64,000 nt of DNA from Streptomyces sp. NRRL S-118 (GTDB taxonomy: Bacteria; Actinomycetota; Actinomycetes; Streptomycetales; Streptomycetaceae), in the NCBI RefSeq assembly GCF_000716335.1, contig NZ_KL591012.1, forward strand, positions 6,407 to 70,406. Direction: 5' to 3'. The translations under genes and the position numbers were made by a program. This document shows positions 26,970-35,148 of the stretch, in pieces (position 1 is the stretch's first letter; each line of letters starts with the position of its first letter). The notes below the pieces were generated by a model, which was not told the DNA's origin, did not search any database, and worked only from the letters and a program-made list of their open reading frames with translations.

Positions 26970-28619
26970 ACGGGTGCACGCGGCGTCCGCCGTCCGGTCC
27001 CGGTGGCCGGACTCCGGCGCTCCGCCCCGCACCGCGTCGGCCGCCGCGTGCAGTTCCTCCGGCTGCACCCCACCGAAGGCCGCCACGAGGTGCCCGTCGG
27101 GCCGCACCAGCAGCACGGTGTGTGCGGCGGCCCCCGGATACGCCTCGGTGACCAGGAGCTCCCCGGGGACCGGCAGCGCCTCCACGGCCGCCGCCAGCCG
27201 GGGCATCACACCGGCGGTCATCCAGTGCCGCCGGTCCCACACACCCGTCCCCGGCGCCACCAGCACCACCAGCAGCCTCCCTCGCCCCAGCCGGTCGCGC
27301 AGCGGGCCGGTCGTGCCGTCCTCCGGTGCCGTGACCGGAACGTCCGCCACCGGCGCACCCGGGAGCGTGCCGACACTCGCATGCGCTTCGCTGTACGGGG
27401 GCGCGAGGGGGGAGTGCGGGTACGCGGGCGGCGCGCCGAGCGGCCCGCGCCCCACGTGGCCGTCCGTCAGGAGCGCGTCGTGCCCTCCGCCCCGCAGGTA
27501 CGTCCGCAGGCCACCCGTGCCCCGCAGCACCGGCAGCGACTGGTCGGCGGCGCGCAGCCGCGCCGCGACCGCCGTGCGCCGCTCCGCCTCGTAGCTGTCC
27601 AGCAGCGCGTCGGAGGCACCGTGGTGCCAGGCCAGGGCCAGCTTCCAGGCCAGGTTGTCGGCGTCCCGCAGCCCCTCGTCGAGCCCCTGCGTACCGAGCG
27701 CCCCGAGCAGATGGGCCGCGTCGCCGGCGAGGAACGCCCGCTCCACCCGCCACCGCTTGGCGAGCCGGTGGTGCAGCGTGTAGACGCCGGTGTCGATCAG
27801 GTCGTACGCGGGGGCCTCGCCGCACCAGCCGACCAGCGTCTCGCGGATCCGCGCCACCAGCGCGTCCGGTGTCACCAGGTCGCCGCGCGGCGGCAGCAGC
27901 CAGTCGAGCCGCCAGCCGTCGTCCGGGAGCGGACGCGCCGTGACCTCCTCGCCGACGCCGCGCCACGGCGGCTGGCGGTGCAGCAACCCCTCGCCGTCCC
28001 AGGGGAGTTCGGCGTGGAGTGTGGCGACGGCGTGCCGCTCGACCGCCGTGCGCCCCGGGAAGCGGACGCCCAGCAGTTTGCGCACCGTGGAGCGGGCGCC
28101 GTCGCAGCCGACCAGGTAGCTGCCGCGCCACCAGGTCGATCCGGGCCCGCGCGTGTGCACGGTGATGCCGTCACCGTCCTGCTCGATCGCGTCGAGGCGG
28201 CTGTGCGTGACGACCTGGACCGGGCTTCTCCGCGGCAGCAGCGCGATGGCCTCGCGCAGGCCGTGCGCCAGGGCGTGCTGCGGGATGTGCAGGGGCGACG
28301 CGACATCGCCGTCCTCGTCCGCGGGAACCTCCGCGGCGGCGTCCGCCGCGGGCCCGGCGAAGAGGACGTGCCGCGTCTCCTGCTTGCGCCGCATCGACCG
28401 CCACCCGCGCCAGCGGGTTCCTTCGTCCCGTACGGTCGTGCATCCCAGCCGCTCCACGAACGCGGCCATGTCAGGGCGCAGCACGGCGGTCCGTGCGGGG
28501 CGCGGCTCCTCCTTGCCGGGGCCTTCGTCGAGGACGACGGACGGGACGCCCTGCGCCGCCAGCGCGAGGGACAGCGCGAGCCCGACCGGGCCCGCGCCCG
28601 CCACGATCACCGGGTCCAC
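26964..28619 (-). CDS. FAD-dependent monooxygenase (PHBH/PheA-TfdB type)
   Basis: A 551-aa flavin hydroxylase of the aromatic (group A) class. The N-terminal Rossmann motif is VIVAGAGPVGLALSLALAAQG (GxGxxG), the second FAD motif is FLAGDAAHLLGALGTQGLDEG (GD...P-type, quoted in part), and DG near 175 (YLVGCDGARSTVRK) is the conserved FAD/NADPH contact; a thioredoxin-like C-terminal domain follows. It would hydroxylate a phenolic or polyketide-like compound with NAD(P)H and oxygen; the substrate is unknown. GTG 28619 has CCGGGAG upstream. It is transcribed alone, with a long low-GC leader and an operator-like dyad. Confidence 0.87.
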   Translation of the reverse strand: MDPVIVAGAGPVGLALSLALAAQGVPSVVLDEGPGKEEPRPARTAVLRPDMAAFVERLGCTTVRDEGTRWRGWRSMRRKQETRHVLFAGPAADAAAEVPADEDGDVASPLHIPQHALAHGLREAIALLPRRSPVQVVTHSRLDAIEQDGDGITVHTRGPGSTWWRGSYLVGCDGARSTVRKLLGVRFPGRTAVERHAVATLHAELPWDGEGLLHRQPPWRGVGEEVTARPLPDDGWRLDWLLPPRGDLVTPDALVARIRETLVGWCGEAPAYDLIDTGVYTLHHRLAKRWRVERAFLAGDAAHLLGALGTQGLDEGLRDADNLAWKLALAWHHGASDALLDSYEAERRTAVAARLRAADQSLPVLRGTGGLRTYLRGGGHDALLTDGHVGRGPLGAPPAYPHSPLAPPYSEAHASVGTLPGAPVADVPVTAPEDGTTGPLRDRLGRGRLLVVLVAPGTGVWDRRHWMTAGVMPRLAAAVEALPVPGELLVTEAYPGAAAHTVLLVRPDGHLVAAFGGVQPEELHAAADAVRGGAPESGHRDRTADAACTRG

Positions 28620-28928
28620 AGCACGACTCCCGGCACGGCGGCAGTAGCAGAAACCTCAGAACCAGCAGTAACGGAAGAAACGTCACAACCAGCAGAAACA
28701 TCACAAGCAGTTGAAACAGCAGAAACAGCAGAAACAGCAGAAACGGCAGAAGTAGGAGACACAGGGGAAGCACCGGAAACGGCAGGACGAAGGGCTGGAG
28801 CCGGGCGCGAGGTGATCACAGAACGTATGCAACCCACTGCGAGTGCTTGCGTCAAGTGACGGGGGCAGCGACGCGAACGCCACTGCCCCCGACCGTCCGG
28901 GTCGATCCCCGGATGATGTCACATACCG
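28620..28928. other. Low-GC leader of the monooxygenase gene with 9-bp microsatellite
   Basis: About 310 nt between the monooxygenase start and gluD. From 28640 to 28790 the GC content falls sharply and the + strand is purine-rich; GAAACAGCA repeats in tandem at 28713-28748 (four units, last with one change) with further GCAGAAAC-type copies around. A leftward TTG-initiated frame runs through it but its start coincides with a -35-like TTGACG, so I treat the stretch as untranslated leader. Confidence 0.6.
28829..28850. promoter_or_regulatory. Operator-like dyad upstream of the monooxygenase
   Basis: An inverted repeat with arms GCAA/TTGC outside and CACT/AGTG inside, centred on a 3-nt core, lies next to a leftward -35-like TTGACG (complement of 28851-28856). 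It probably binds a dimeric regulator of the monooxygenase gene; no regulator gene is adjacent. Confidence 0.45.
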
Positions 28929-29897
28929 TCAGTTGCCCGATGCGCCAGAGCCGCCGGCCCCACCGACACCGCCCGCCCCGTCGATCCCGCCCGGCGTCCC
29001 CATGGTGACCGTACCGGCGGCGGCCTGGCCGGCATCGCCGCCCAGAACGGCCGCGGACGCGGCGGGCTCGGCGGCCGCGGCCACCCCGATACCCGTCTTG
29101 GCGCGCCGGCCGCGCTTCTCGATCCACGTGGCGAGGGCGGACAGCGCCAGGCACATGGCCACGTAGATGGCGCCGACGACCACGATCGTCGACACGTACG
29201 GGTACTGGCCGTTGACCTGCGTGTTCGAGGCGATCAGCCGAGCCGAGTTGAGCAGCTCGGGGTAGAGGATGATGAAGCCGAGCGAGGTGTCCTTCAGGGT
29301 CACCACCAGCTGGCTGATGATCGTCGGCAGCATCGACCGGACGGCCTGCGGCATCAGCACCGTGGTCATGACCTGTGTCTTGCTCATGCCGAGCGCGTAC
29401 GCGGCCTCGCGCTGCCCCTTCGGCACGGCGTTGACGCCGGCGCGCAGCACCTCGGCCTGGACGCAGCCGTTGTAGATCGACAGGCCGATGGCCAGCGCCC
29501 ACATCGAGTAGTCGGTGAGGAAACCGACCCACACGGCGTAGATCGTGATCAGCAGCGGGATGGAGCGGAACAGCTCGATGAAGCCCGTGGCCAGCCACCG
29601 GACCGGCTTGTGGTCGGAGAGGCGGCCGACGGCGAGGAGCACGCCGAGCACGAGCGAGCCGATCGCCGCGATGCCGAACGCCTTCAGGGTGGCGATGACA
29701 CCGTCGGCGATGTTCTGCCGGATGCCCGCGTAGTTGAAGATGTCCCACATCTCCGGGGCGAGGTGCCCCTTCTCGCTCAGCCGCACGACGCTGACCGCGA
29801 CCAGCGCGATGATGGCGAGGCTGCCGACGACGGCGTAGATGCGGTTGCGTACGACGGCCTTGGGACCGGGCGCGTCGTAGAGAACGCTGGCGCTCAT
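28929..29897 (-). CDS. gluD: Glutamate ABC transporter permease GluD
   Basis: Second membrane subunit of the GluABCD glutamate importer, 322 aa. It has an N-terminal helix, then the HisM/GlnP-type permease domain (about 70-275) with the EAA loop QREAAYALGMSKTQVMTTVL (central part) that docks on GluA. The last 45 residues are a Gly/Ala-rich tail (GGAGGVGGAGGSGASGN) not needed by the fold. ATG 29897 overlaps the gluC stop, so gluC and gluD are coupled. It is the last gene of the operon gluA-gluB-gluC-gluD read leftward. Confidence 0.93.
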   Translation of the reverse strand: MSASVLYDAPGPKAVVRNRIYAVVGSLAIIALVAVSVVRLSEKGHLAPEMWDIFNYAGIRQNIADGVIATLKAFGIAAIGSLVLGVLLAVGRLSDHKPVRWLATGFIELFRSIPLLITIYAVWVGFLTDYSMWALAIGLSIYNGCVQAEVLRAGVNAVPKGQREAAYALGMSKTQVMTTVLMPQAVRSMLPTIISQLVVTLKDTSLGFIILYPELLNSARLIASNTQVNGQYPYVSTIVVVGAIYVAMCLALSALATWIEKRGRRAKTGIGVAAAAEPAASAAVLGGDAGQAAAGTVTMGTPGGIDGAGGVGGAGGSGASGN

Positions 29898-30541
29898 CGG
29901 GCGACCTCCAGACGGCTCTCCAGCAGGCGGAAGATGCCGCTGATGGTGAACGTGATGACCAGGTAACCGAGGGCGACCCAGAGGAAGATGGGCACGATGT
30001 CGTAGCCCTGCTCGCTCATGAGCTTCTGCCAGCCGAAGAGGTCGGCGACGCTGAAGGCACCGGCGATGGCCGAGTTCTTCGTGAGGGCGATGAAGATGGA
30101 GCTCAGCGGAGGCAGCACCGTGCGGGTGGCCTGCGGCAGGACGACGATCCGGAGCGTCTGGCTGAATGTCATGCCGATCGAGCGGGCGGCCTCGGCCTGG
30201 CCGACGGGCACCGTGTTGATGCCGGACCGCACCGCCTCGCAGATGAAGGCGGACGTGTAGAAGCCGAGCGCGAGCGCACCCAGGACGAACGGGCTCATGC
30301 CCGGGAAGAGGATCTCCGGGACGACGAAGAAGGCGACCAGGAAGAGCAGCGTCAGCGGCGTGTTGCGCAGCAGGTTGACCCACAGGGTGCCGAAGAAGCG
30401 CAGCGGCGGGACCGGGGAGACCCGGAACCCGGCGATGAGGACACCGAGGACCAGCGCGATGGCCGAGCTGACGGCGGTGATCGACACGGTTCCTATGAAG
30501 CCGTCACGGAAATCCGAGAAATGGTCCAGCAGTACGTTCAT
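29894..30541 (-). CDS. gluC: Glutamate ABC transporter permease GluC
   Basis: First membrane subunit of the glutamate importer, 215 aa with about five helices and the permease EAA loop EAARSIGMTFSQTLRIVVLP. The HisM-type segment NLLRNTPLTLLFLVAFF is characteristic of polar amino-acid ABC permeases. It starts about 170 nt after gluB; that gap holds a strong hairpin which should cut transcription so that binding protein exceeds permease. Its end overlaps gluD by the ATGA motif. Confidence 0.93.
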   Translation of the reverse strand: MNVLLDHFSDFRDGFIGTVSITAVSSAIALVLGVLIAGFRVSPVPPLRFFGTLWVNLLRNTPLTLLFLVAFFVVPEILFPGMSPFVLGALALGFYTSAFICEAVRSGINTVPVGQAEAARSIGMTFSQTLRIVVLPQATRTVLPPLSSIFIALTKNSAIAGAFSVADLFGWQKLMSEQGYDIVPIFLWVALGYLVITFTISGIFRLLESRLEVAR

Positions 30542-30655
30542 GAGGTCTCCGCGTCGGCGGTCAGCGGCTTAGGGGTGGGGGAGGGGCGGGCCGGGCACGG
30601 GCCGCCGGGCCCGGCCGGGCGGACCCGGCGCGTGGGTGCCGGTCCGGACAAGGGG

Positions 30656-30692
30656 CTGCAGCGCCCCGCACGGCGCGTACGGGGCGCTGCAG
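30656..30692 (-). terminator. Intercistronic hairpin between gluB and gluC
   Basis: CTGCAGCGCCCC (30656-30667) and GGGGCGCTGCAG (30681-30692) form a perfect 12-bp stem with a 13-nt loop just beyond the gluB stop. It should act as a partial terminator and/or protect the 3' end of gluAB mRNA. Confidence 0.75.
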
Positions 30693-30710
30693 CAGGCACG
30701 TCAGGGGCGA

Positions 30711-31631
30711 TCAGTAGCGGACGATCGCCGGGGGCTCGGTGTAGGCCGAGCCGGAGAGGCCGAGGGTCGCCTCGTAGATCTTCTTGTACGTGCCGTCCGT
30801 GATGTGCTTCTCGAGCGAGTCGTTGATCGCGTCACGCAGGACCTTGTCGTCCTTGTTCATGCCCACGCCGTACGGCTCCTCGGTGAACGGCTTGCCGACG
30901 ACCTTGAGCTTGGTCGGGTTCTGCGCGGCGTAGCCCTTGAGGATCGCGTCGTCCGTGGTGACGGCGTCGACCTGCTTGGTGAGGAGCTGCTGGACGCAGT
31001 CCGAGTACTTGGCGAGCTCGGTGGTCTGGGCGCCGTACTCGGGCTTCTTGATCTCCTGCAGCGGGGTGGAGCCCTTGATGGAGCAGACCTTCTTGCCCTT
31101 GACGGTCTCCGGACCGGTGATCGCGGTCTCGTCCTTGCGCACCAGGAGGTCGGCGCCGGCCTTGTAGTACGGACCCGCGAAGCCGACCTGCGCCTTGCGC
31201 TTGTCGTTGATCGTGTAGGTACCGACGTAGTAGTCGACCTGGCCCTTGGAGATCGCGGTCTCGCGGGTGCTGGAGTCGACGGTCTTCCACTCGATCTGCT
31301 TCTCGGAGAAGCCCAGGTCGGCGGCGATCAGCTTGGCGATCTCGACGTCGAAGCCGGAGCGCTCCTTGGTGGCCTGGTCCTCGAAGCCGAGGTACGGCTG
31401 GTCGGCCTTCGAGCCGATGACGAGCTTGCCGCGCTCCTTGGCCGCCTTGAAGGTCGGCGAGTCCAGGTTCACACCGGTGGCGACGGTGTACTTCGGCAGT
31501 TCCGGCGCACCGCTCGCGCCCGGCTGCACACCGGCGGGCTTGTCGCCGGCGGAGCCCTCCTTGCCGCCGCAGGCGGTCGCGGTCAGGGCGAGCACAGCGA
31601 CGGCCACGGCCGCCGTCTTGCGGAGCTTCAT
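30711..31631 (-). CDS. gluB: Glutamate-binding lipoprotein GluB
   Basis: Extracellular solute-binding protein of the GluABCD importer. The 306-aa precursor has a lipoprotein signal (MKLRKTAAVAVAVLALTATAC) with lipidation Cys at residue 21, then a family 3 periplasmic-binding fold (KGKVVIGSKADQPYLGFEDQ-type start seen as LVIGSKADQPYLGFED; FDVEIAKLIAADLG; GPYYKAGADLLVRKDE). ATG 31631 begins the signal peptide; the in-frame upstream extension is not plausible. Hairpins flank the gene on both sides, which fits independent mRNA abundance. Confidence 0.95.
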   Translation of the reverse strand: MKLRKTAAVAVAVLALTATACGGKEGSAGDKPAGVQPGASGAPELPKYTVATGVNLDSPTFKAAKERGKLVIGSKADQPYLGFEDQATKERSGFDVEIAKLIAADLGFSEKQIEWKTVDSSTRETAISKGQVDYYVGTYTINDKRKAQVGFAGPYYKAGADLLVRKDETAITGPETVKGKKVCSIKGSTPLQEIKKPEYGAQTTELAKYSDCVQQLLTKQVDAVTTDDAILKGYAAQNPTKLKVVGKPFTEEPYGVGMNKDDKVLRDAINDSLEKHITDGTYKKIYEATLGLSGSAYTEPPAIVRY

Positions 31632-31711
31632 GGTGAATATCCCTTGAGTCGTGGTTCGTTGGTCGTCAGTGGTCGAAGATCCCGGTGGTACGGGGACCGT
31701 TGTCGTACGAG

Positions 31712-31734
31712 GGGCCCCGGGCACACCGGGGCCC
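31712..31734 (-). terminator. Intercistronic hairpin between gluA and gluB
   Basis: GGGCCCCGG (31712-31720) and CCGGGGCCC (31726-31734) pair perfectly over 9 bp with a 5-nt loop in the 126-nt gap between gluA and gluB. Likely an mRNA processing or attenuation structure. Confidence 0.6.
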
Positions 31735-31757
31735 GGTCGTGACGAGGACCGCGGTCC

Positions 31758-32543
31758 TCAGTGGTGCAGGATCTTCGACAGGAAGTCCTTGGCCCGGTCG
31801 CTGCGCGGACTGCTGAAGAACTGCTCGGGCGCCGCCTCTTCGACGATCTTCCCGTCGGCCATGAAGACGACACGGTTGGCGGCGGAGCGGGCGAAGCCCA
31901 TCTCGTGCGTGACGACCACCATGGTCATCCCGTCGCGCGCCAGCTGCTGCATGACCTCGAGGACCTCGTTGATCATCTCGGGGTCGAGCGCCGAGGTCGG
32001 CTCGTCGAAGAGCATGACCTTCGGGTCCATCGCCAACGCCCGGGCGATCGCCACGCGTTGCTGCTGCCCGCCGGAGAGTTGCGCGGGGTACTTGTCCGCC
32101 TGCGCGCCGACGCCGACCCGGTCCAGCAGGGCCCGGGCCTTCTCCTCCGCGGCCTTCTTCTCCGCCTTGCGGACCTTCACCTGGCCCAGCATGACGTTCT
32201 CCAGCACGGTCTTGTGCGCGAAGAGGTTGAACGACTGGAAGACCATGCCGACGTCGGCGCGCAGCCGGGCGAGCTCCTTGCCCTCCTGCGGCAGCGGCTT
32301 GCCGTCGATGGTGATCGTGCCCGAGTCGATCGTCTCCAGGCGGTTGATGGTGCGGCACAGCGTGGACTTGCCGGACCCGGACGGTCCGATGACGACCACG
32401 ACCTCGCCGCGGGCGATGGTCAGGTCGATGTCCTGGAGCACATGCAGCGCGCCGAAGTGCTTGTTGACGTTGCTCAGCACGACCAGGTCGCTCGCCGTCG
32501 GTACGGCGTCCTCCGCGCCCTTGGTCACTGACACTCCGCTCAT
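31758..32543 (-). CDS. gluA: Glutamate ABC transporter ATPase GluA
   Basis: Cytoplasmic ATPase of the glutamate importer, 261 aa. Walker [11 protein letters not shown]-loop [11 protein letters not shown] signature LSGGQQQR, Walker [15 protein letters not shown] and the switch His in VVTHEMGF are all present, in the PAO (polar amino acid) subclass. ATG 32543 (MSGVSVTKG) is chosen; the frame continues to 32588 but the ORF start there lies close to the promoter region. First gene of a leftward operon divergent from gluR, whose product is the known regulator in S. coelicolor. Confidence 0.95.
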   Translation of the reverse strand: MSGVSVTKGAEDAVPTASDLVVLSNVNKHFGALHVLQDIDLTIARGEVVVVIGPSGSGKSTLCRTINRLETIDSGTITIDGKPLPQEGKELARLRADVGMVFQSFNLFAHKTVLENVMLGQVKVRKAEKKAAEEKARALLDRVGVGAQADKYPAQLSGGQQQRVAIARALAMDPKVMLFDEPTSALDPEMINEVLEVMQQLARDGMTMVVVTHEMGFARSAANRVVFMADGKIVEEAAPEQFFSSPRSDRAKDFLSKILHH

Positions 32544-32613
32544 CGGCCTCTTGCTCCGTCCTGCTCGGTTGGAGAGGACACTAAGCACGCATTGCGACCA
32601 GCGTCATTACATC

Positions 32614-32629
32614 TGAGCTGAAATTGAGC
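32614..32629. promoter_or_regulatory. Direct repeat TGAGC-N6-TGAGC, candidate GluR site
   Basis: Two TGAGC pentamers 11 bp apart lie in the AT-richer gluA-gluR intergenic region, 71-86 bp before the gluA start. OmpR-type regulators bind such head-to-tail repeats at 10-11 bp spacing. Assignment to GluR is inference from position. Confidence 0.4.
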
Positions 32630-32805
32630 ATAACGATCCGGCTGCAACCGGACACTATGCGTGAACGGGGCGGCCATCCTGAGTACGGGTGGATAACGGA
32701 AACCCGGGTGTCGCAGGAACGCTCTTGACTGGCATGGCATACATCGGCGTTCATGCCCAGGTGGCCCTACGGTCACCCACGCGACCGCACCTTCGGAGGG
32801 GGGCC

Positions 32806-33729
32806 ATGAGACTGCTGCTTGTCGAGGACGACGACCACGTCGCCGCGGCCCTGTCCGCCATCCTCAAGAAGCACGGCTTCGACGTCACGCACGCCCGCAA
32901 CGGCGAGGAGGCCCTCCAGGCCGTCCTGCCCGCCGCCACGCGCCCCGCCGGTTCCGGCACGGTGTCCCCCGCCCTTGGTACGGGAGCCGGCACCGGTACG
33001 GTCCCCGCGGCGGGCGCCGGGACGGGCCAGGGGGCGGGTACCGCCGTCGGCACCGGCGCCACGGGTCCGGGAGCGGGCTCCCGCACCGGCCGCGGCCCCT
33101 TCGACGTCGTGCTGCTCGACCTCGGTCTGCCGGACCAGGACGGCTACCAGGTCTGCGGCCGGATCCGGAAGCTCACCACCACGCCGGTGATCATGGTCAC
33201 CGCGCGGGCCGACGTGCGCTCCCGCATCCACGGGCTGAACCTGGGCGCCGACGACTACGTCGTCAAGCCGTACGATCCCGGCGAGCTGCTCGCCCGCATC
33301 CACGCCGTCAGCCGGCGCACCGCGAGCGGCGGTGCAGGCACGGGCACCGCCACGGGGACGGGCGCCGACGGCGAGGGTGCCGCCGGGGCGGCCACCACCG
33401 CGGAGGCCCCCCTGCGCCTCGGCCAGGTGGTCATCGAGCTGCCCACCCGGCGGGTCAGCGTGGACGGCACGGCCGTCCAGCTCACTCGCAAGGAGTTCGA
33501 CCTGCTGGCCCTGCTCGCCCAGCGCCCCGGGGTCGTCTTCCGCCGCGAACAGATCATCAGCGAGGTCTGGCGCACCAGCTGGGAGGGGACCGGACGCACG
33601 CTGGAGGTGCACGTGGCCTCCCTGCGCTCCAAGCTGCGCATGCCCGCCCTCATCGAGACCGTGCGCGGCGTCGGCTACCGCCTGGTGGCGCCCGCCGGCC
33701 CCACCGGTTCCGCCGCCCGGGCGACGTAA
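32806..33729 (+). CDS. gluR: OmpR-family response regulator GluR, with receiver insertion
   Basis: Response regulator of the GluR-GluK pair, which in S. coelicolor senses glutamate and controls gluABCD (recalled). The 307-aa protein has receiver strand 1 with the acidic pair (LLLVEDDDH), the phosphoacceptor Asp105 in VVLLDLGLPDQDG, conserved Lys in YVVKPYDP, and a C-terminal winged helix (LTRKEFDLLALLAQRPG; YRLVAPAG). Between receiver helix 2 and strand 3, about residues 43-97, sits a Gly/Thr/Ala-rich insert that moves the Asp from its usual position near 51-54 to 105; a second such stretch links receiver and DNA-binding domain. ATG 32806 has GGAGGGGGG upstream. gluK follows after 12 nt. Confidence 0.9.
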   Translation: MRLLLVEDDDHVAAALSAILKKHGFDVTHARNGEEALQAVLPAATRPAGSGTVSPALGTGAGTGTVPAAGAGTGQGAGTAVGTGATGPGAGSRTGRGPFDVVLLDLGLPDQDGYQVCGRIRKLTTTPVIMVTARADVRSRIHGLNLGADDYVVKPYDPGELLARIHAVSRRTASGGAGTGTATGTGADGEGAAGAATTAEAPLRLGQVVIELPTRRVSVDGTAVQLTRKEFDLLALLAQRPGVVFRREQIISEVWRTSWEGTGRTLEVHVASLRSKLRMPALIETVRGVGYRLVAPAGPTGSAARAT

Positions 33730-33741
33730 CCCGCAGGCCCT

Positions 33742-35142
33742 GTGCGCACCCGTCTCCTCCCCCTGCTCATCGTCCTCATGGCGGGCGTCCTGCTCGCGCT
33801 GGGCTTCCCGCTCGCGGGCAGCCTGGCCGCCGCGCGGCAGCAGACCGTCGTCGTCGACCGCATCGACGACACGGCACGCTTCGCTGCGCTCGCGCAGTTC
33901 GTCACCGAGCGCGGCCCCGGCGTCGATGAGCGGAAGGCCACCCTCGAAGGGGAGCTCGCCCGCTACCACGAGGTGTACGGGATCGAGGCCGGCGTCTTCT
34001 ACCGCGACGGCACGGCCATGGCCCTCGCCACCCCGGGCTGGCGGATCCCGGAGAAGGGCGAGCCCCGCCGTGCCTTCCAGGAAGCCCTGCTCGGCCGCCG
34101 CAGCCACAACCCGCCGCAGGTGTGGCCCTGGCAGCCGCACGCCCGGCTGGCGGTCGCCTCGCCCGTCGTACGGGACGGGGACGTGGTCGCCGTCGTGGTC
34201 ACGTACTCACCGACCGGCCAGCTGCGGTCGCGCATCCTGCACGGCTGGCTCCTGATCGGGGCCGGGGTGTCGGCGGCGATGCTGCTGGCGGTCGGCGCCG
34301 CCTTCCGGCTCACCGGATGGGTGCTCAAGCCGGTGCGGATCCTGGACGCGGCCACGCACGACATAGCGACCGGCCGGATGAACTCGCGGGTCGTGGCGGC
34401 GGGCGGGCCGCCGGAGCTGCGCCGCCTGGCGCGCTCGTTCAACGAGATGGCCGACAACGTCGAGACCGTGCTCGAACAGCAGCGCGCCTTCGTCGCCGAC
34501 GCCTCCCACCAGCTGCGCAACCCGCTCTCCGCGCTGCTGCTGCGCATCGAGCTCCTCGCCCTCGAACTGCCCCCGGGCACCCCGGGCAACGAGGAGATCG
34601 CCTCGGTCCGCACGGAGGGCAAGCGCCTCGCCCAGGTGCTGGACGACCTGCTGGGCCTGGCCCTGGCCGAACACGCCTCCGCGGACCTGCGGCTCACCGA
34701 CATCGGCGAGCTGGCGGCCGAGCGGGTCGCCGCCTGGCGGCCGCTCGCCGAGGAGAAGGGCGTCCGCCTGACGGACGCCACGTCGGCCGTCACCGGCTGG
34801 GCCGACCCCGTCGCGCTGTCCAGCGCCCTCGACGCCGTGGTCGACAACGCGCTGAAGTTCACCCCGGCGGGGGAGGAGGTCACCGTGACCTCCGCCGCCG
34901 ACGGCGCGACCTCCACCATCGTGGTCACGGACCGCGGCCCCGGCCTGACCGACGACGAGCTGGCGCGCATCGGCGACCGCTTCTGGCGCAGCAACCGCCA
35001 TCAGAACGTCAAGGGCTCGGGTCTCGGCCTGTCCATCTCCCGCGCGCTGCTCGCCGCGGGCGGCGGCTCGATCTCGTACGCCCACCACGAGCCGCACGGC
35101 CTGCGCGTCACGGTCACCGTCCCGCGCACCGGTCCCCACTGA
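33742..35142 (+). CDS. gluK: Sensor histidine kinase GluK
   Basis: Membrane kinase partner of GluR, 466 aa. An N-terminal helix (LLPLLIVLMAGVLLALGF), an extracytoplasmic sensor of about 135 residues, a second helix (WLLIGAGVSAAMLLAVGAAF) and a HAMP region precede the H-box FVADASHQLRNPLSALLLR with catalytic His, then N-box DAVVDNALKF and G-boxes DRGPGLTDDELA and GSGLGLSIS. Extracellular glutamate is the reported signal in S. coelicolor; here inferred by synteny. GTG 33742 follows gluR by 12 nt. It converges tightly (6-nt gap) with the TAXI gene. Confidence 0.92.
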   Translation: MRTRLLPLLIVLMAGVLLALGFPLAGSLAAARQQTVVVDRIDDTARFAALAQFVTERGPGVDERKATLEGELARYHEVYGIEAGVFYRDGTAMALATPGWRIPEKGEPRRAFQEALLGRRSHNPPQVWPWQPHARLAVASPVVRDGDVVAVVVTYSPTGQLRSRILHGWLLIGAGVSAAMLLAVGAAFRLTGWVLKPVRILDAATHDIATGRMNSRVVAAGGPPELRRLARSFNEMADNVETVLEQQRAFVADASHQLRNPLSALLLRIELLALELPPGTPGNEEIASVRTEGKRLAQVLDDLLGLALAEHASADLRLTDIGELAAERVAAWRPLAEEKGVRLTDATSAVTGWADPVALSSALDAVVDNALKFTPAGEEVTVTSAADGATSTIVVTDRGPGLTDDELARIGDRFWRSNRHQNVKGSGLGLSISRALLAAGGGSISYAHHEPHGLRVTVTVPRTGPH

Positions 35143-35148
35143 CCTGGG

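Noticed and set aside
28607..28855. Leftward 82-codon frame in the monooxygenase leader
   Set aside because: Starts with TTG inside a -35-like element, lacks a ribosome site, and consists of translated microsatellite.
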